DNA from: CBDCWT01 sp965223305
GTDB taxonomy: Bacteria; Planctomycetota; Planctomycetia; Pirellulales; Pirellulaceae
DNA length: 64,000 nt
Reading direction: 5' to 3'
NCBI GenBank assembly: GCA_965223305.1
Contig: CBDCWT010000037.1
Span: 90,298-154,297, forward strand
Each line of letters starts with the position of its first letter. The first letter of the stretch is position 1. Of this stretch, positions 62,325-64,000 are shown piece by piece. A program made the position numbers and the translations under genes. The notes under the pieces are model-generated. The model searched no databases, was not told where the DNA came from, and worked only from the letters and a program-made list of their open reading frames with translations.

Positions 62325-62845
62325 CGATTGAACAAACTTGTGGGACATCCACCTCACCCTCCCGCGCGCGGGAGGGTCGGACGCGTAGCGTCCGGGAGGG
62401 TTGCCTGGGAGTGATCGCCACTCGCGTAACCCCTCTCCGGCCCTTCGGGCCGACTCTCCCCAAGGGGAGAGTGAAGAGACGAAATCACACTCATGATTAG
62501 ACAAACCAGCGGGCATCAACGTTACCCTCCCGCGCGCGGGAGGGTCGGACGCGATAGCGTCCGGGGAGGGTTGCCTGGGAGTGATCGCCACTCGCGTAAC
62601 CCCTCTCCGGCTCTTCGGGCCGACTCTCCCCATGGGGAGAGTGAAGAGACGAAATCACACTCATGATTAGACAAACCAGCGGGCATCAACGTTACCCTCC
62701 CGCGCGCGGGAGGGTCGGACGCGATAGCGTCCGGGGAGGGTCGCCCGGGAGTGATCGCCACTCGCGTAACCCCTCTCCGGCCCTGCGGGCCGACTCTCCC
62801 CGAGGGGAGAGTGAAGAAACATGAATCACGCACTAACTTAGAAGC
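62325..62845 (+). repeat. Three tandem copies of the mosaic stem-loop repeat (~173 bp each)
   Basis: Unit: accctcccgcgcgcgggaggg, ggacgcg-tagcgtccg, gggagtgatcgccactcgcg, ggcccttcgggcc and ctctccccaaggggagag, then gatgaaatcac-like and gcgggcatcaacgttacc to the next unit. Units begin near 62348, 62523 and 62696. They separate two genes that are normally adjacent. Confidence 0.85.
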
Positions 62846-62871
62846 TGCACGACCTCCTGAGGAGATACCAG

Positions 62872-64000
62872 TTGCACCACGTGCTCGGCTCTCTTACACG
62901 ACGAAAGTTTCTTGGCAACGTCTACACGGGCTTGGCGGGTATTGGGTTGCTGCAACTACTCGACAGCCAAGCCACTGCCACGAACACCGGCTGGCAACCT
63001 GGCTGCGGCATGACCCATCATCCGGCCAAGGCTCAACGCGCGTTGCAGATCTTCTGTCCTGGCGCGGCTTCTCACATGGATCTTTGGGAGCACAAGCCCG
63101 CGCTCGAGAGATGGCACGGCACTCCGATACCTGGGGAGGAAGAGCTCGTGTCCTTCCAAGGAAAAAATGGCAACTTGATGAAGAGTCCTTGGCCATTCGC
63201 TGCGGCGGGCGAGTGTGGCAAACGAATCACGACGCTTCTGCCGAACATCGCGCGGCATGTCGACCGGATTGCTTTTATTCACTCGATGCACAGCAAGACC
63301 AACACGCACGGTCCCGGCAATGTCCTGATGAACACCGGTCACGCTACCGAGGGGTTTCCCAGCGCCGGCGCATGGGTCAGCTATGCACTGGGCAGTGAAA
63401 ATGAGAACCTCCCCACCTACGTCGCGACTCCGGATATTCGTGGCGAACCTCCGAACGGAAAAGCCAACTGGTCGAACGGTTTCTTGCCAGCCCGGCACCA
63501 AGCAATCGTGATGAGCGATCAGACGCCGATTCGCAATCTGGCTCGGCCGAGAGGGATTTCCGCCGCCGAGGAGGTCGCGTCTCGCCGGTTGCTGGCGCAG
63601 CTGAACGGGGACTTTGCCGCGGCACATCCAGCGGAAACCGATCTGCAGGCGCGTGTCGCTGCCTACGAACTGGCCGCCAAGATGCAGTTGTCGGCGCCGC
63701 AGGTTTCTGATTTGACGCGCGAATCGGCGGCCACTCACAAAGCCTACGGAACGCAGGACAGCAATCGCCTCAAGGCAGCCTATGCGCGCAACTGCCTGCT
63801 TTCCCGGCGGCTGCTTGAACGGGGCGTTCGCTATGTGAGCCTGTATTGCGCATCGCGGGCATCAGGAGTGGACGGGCTGCTTAACTGGGATGCACACAAG
63901 ACACTCAAGTCTGACTACGAGAGGCACTGCCCTATCTTTGATCAACCGACCGCGGCCCTGCTGACCGATTTACAGCGCCGCGGCTTGCTCGAAGATACTC
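62872..64000 (+). CDS. DUF1501-family secreted protein (Tat type), cut by the window end
   Basis: The frame begins at TTG 62872, with GAGGAG seven bases ahead, and stays open to the end of the window (376 codons). LTRRKFLG near residue 8 is a twin-arginine-like motif followed by a hydrophobic h-region (VYTGLAGIGLLQLL). Then the DUF1501 sequence starts: ALQIFCPGAASHMDLWEHKPAL, FIHSMHSKTNTHGPGNVLMNTG and YALGSENENLPTYV. The family is related to the AlkP fold and is the partner of DUF1553 proteins like the gene upstream. About the last fifth is missing. It is a probable exported enzyme or binding protein of unknown substrate. Confidence 0.88.
   Translation, partial: MHHVLGSLTRRKFLGNVYTGLAGIGLLQLLDSQATATNTGWQPGCGMTHHPAKAQRALQIFCPGAASHMDLWEHKPALERWHGTPIPGEEELVSFQGKNGNLMKSPWPFAAAGECGKRITTLLPNIARHVDRIAFIHSMHSKTNTHGPGNVLMNTGHATEGFPSAGAWVSYALGSENENLPTYVATPDIRGEPPNGKANWSNGFLPARHQAIVMSDQTPIRNLARPRGISAAEEVASRRLLAQLNGDFAAAHPAETDLQARVAAYELAAKMQLSAPQVSDLTRESAATHKAYGTQDSNRLKAAYARNCLLSRRLLERGVRYVSLYCASRASGVDGLLNWDAHKTLKSDYERHCPIFDQPTAALLTDLQRRGLLEDT

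Noticed and set aside
62751..63398. A 215-codon plus-strand frame ending at 63398
   Set aside because: It is a shadow of the DUF1501 gene, which uses another frame and stays open to the window end.

Overview
The window looks like a chromosomal segment from a planctomycete, most likely of the Pirellula/Rhodopirellula type. The evidence is the combination of a PSCyt1-DUF1549-DUF1553 protein next to a DUF1501 protein, surface proteins starting with a LEPR-XLL motif, a formylglycine-type sulfatase, three Ser/Thr kinases (two paired with ECF sigma factors), a PEP-CTERM protein, Uma2-family proteins and GC-rich mosaic intergenic repeats. No rRNA, tRNA, CRISPR array, insertion sequence or phage gene was recognised. 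Planctomycetes often lack clear Shine-Dalgarno sites, so several starts rest on signal peptides or on gene overlaps.

Layout. 1-3.8 kb: a kinase-TPR gene broken by two +1 shifts. 4.2-6.5 kb: two esterases (the first frameshifted). 6.6-11.9 kb, minus strand: sulfatase, a HAD dehalogenase-like gene overlapping a DehI-like gene, an epimerase and two membrane proteins. 12.4-13.8 kb: a glycosidase-like protein behind a gene remnant. 14-17.7 kb: a large LEPR-XLL/dockerin surface protein. 18.4-21.8 kb: Uma2, then an ECF sigma factor with a kinase that carries a DUF4097-like ectodomain. 22.2-29.9 kb, minus strand: a tightly packed operon with an arylsulfotransferase-like lipoprotein, a PAPS-type sulfotransferase, a decayed and an intact AlkP-superfamily phosphodiesterase, a small RHH-like protein and an integral membrane protein. 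30.8-34.1 kb: a beta-propeller surface protein. 34.4-38.9 kb: ECF sigma-kinase-LEPR-XLL membrane protein operon. 39.4-46.5 kb: secreted enzymes (serine hydrolase, DUF3500, PQQ propeller, FGE-like fusion, metallopeptidase). 47.2-51.3 kb: Nudix, FabI, a GAF-AAA-Fis regulator and a PilZ protein. 52.4-56.9 kb: a PEP-CTERM protein and a SWIM-SNF2 helicase. 57-59.2 kb: a tandem duplicate of Uma2. 59.4-64 kb: the PSCyt/DUF1553 and DUF1501 pair, cut off at the window end.

The best candidate for an undescribed system is the 22.2-29.9 kb operon. It couples predicted sulfate transfer in the cytoplasm and outside it with predicted phosphodiester cleavage at the membrane. The second candidate is the ECF sigma/kinase-DUF4097 pair, which looks like a one-protein envelope sensor. 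Single-base insertions in two otherwise healthy genes near the left end may be sequencing or assembly errors and should be checked before calling pseudogenes.
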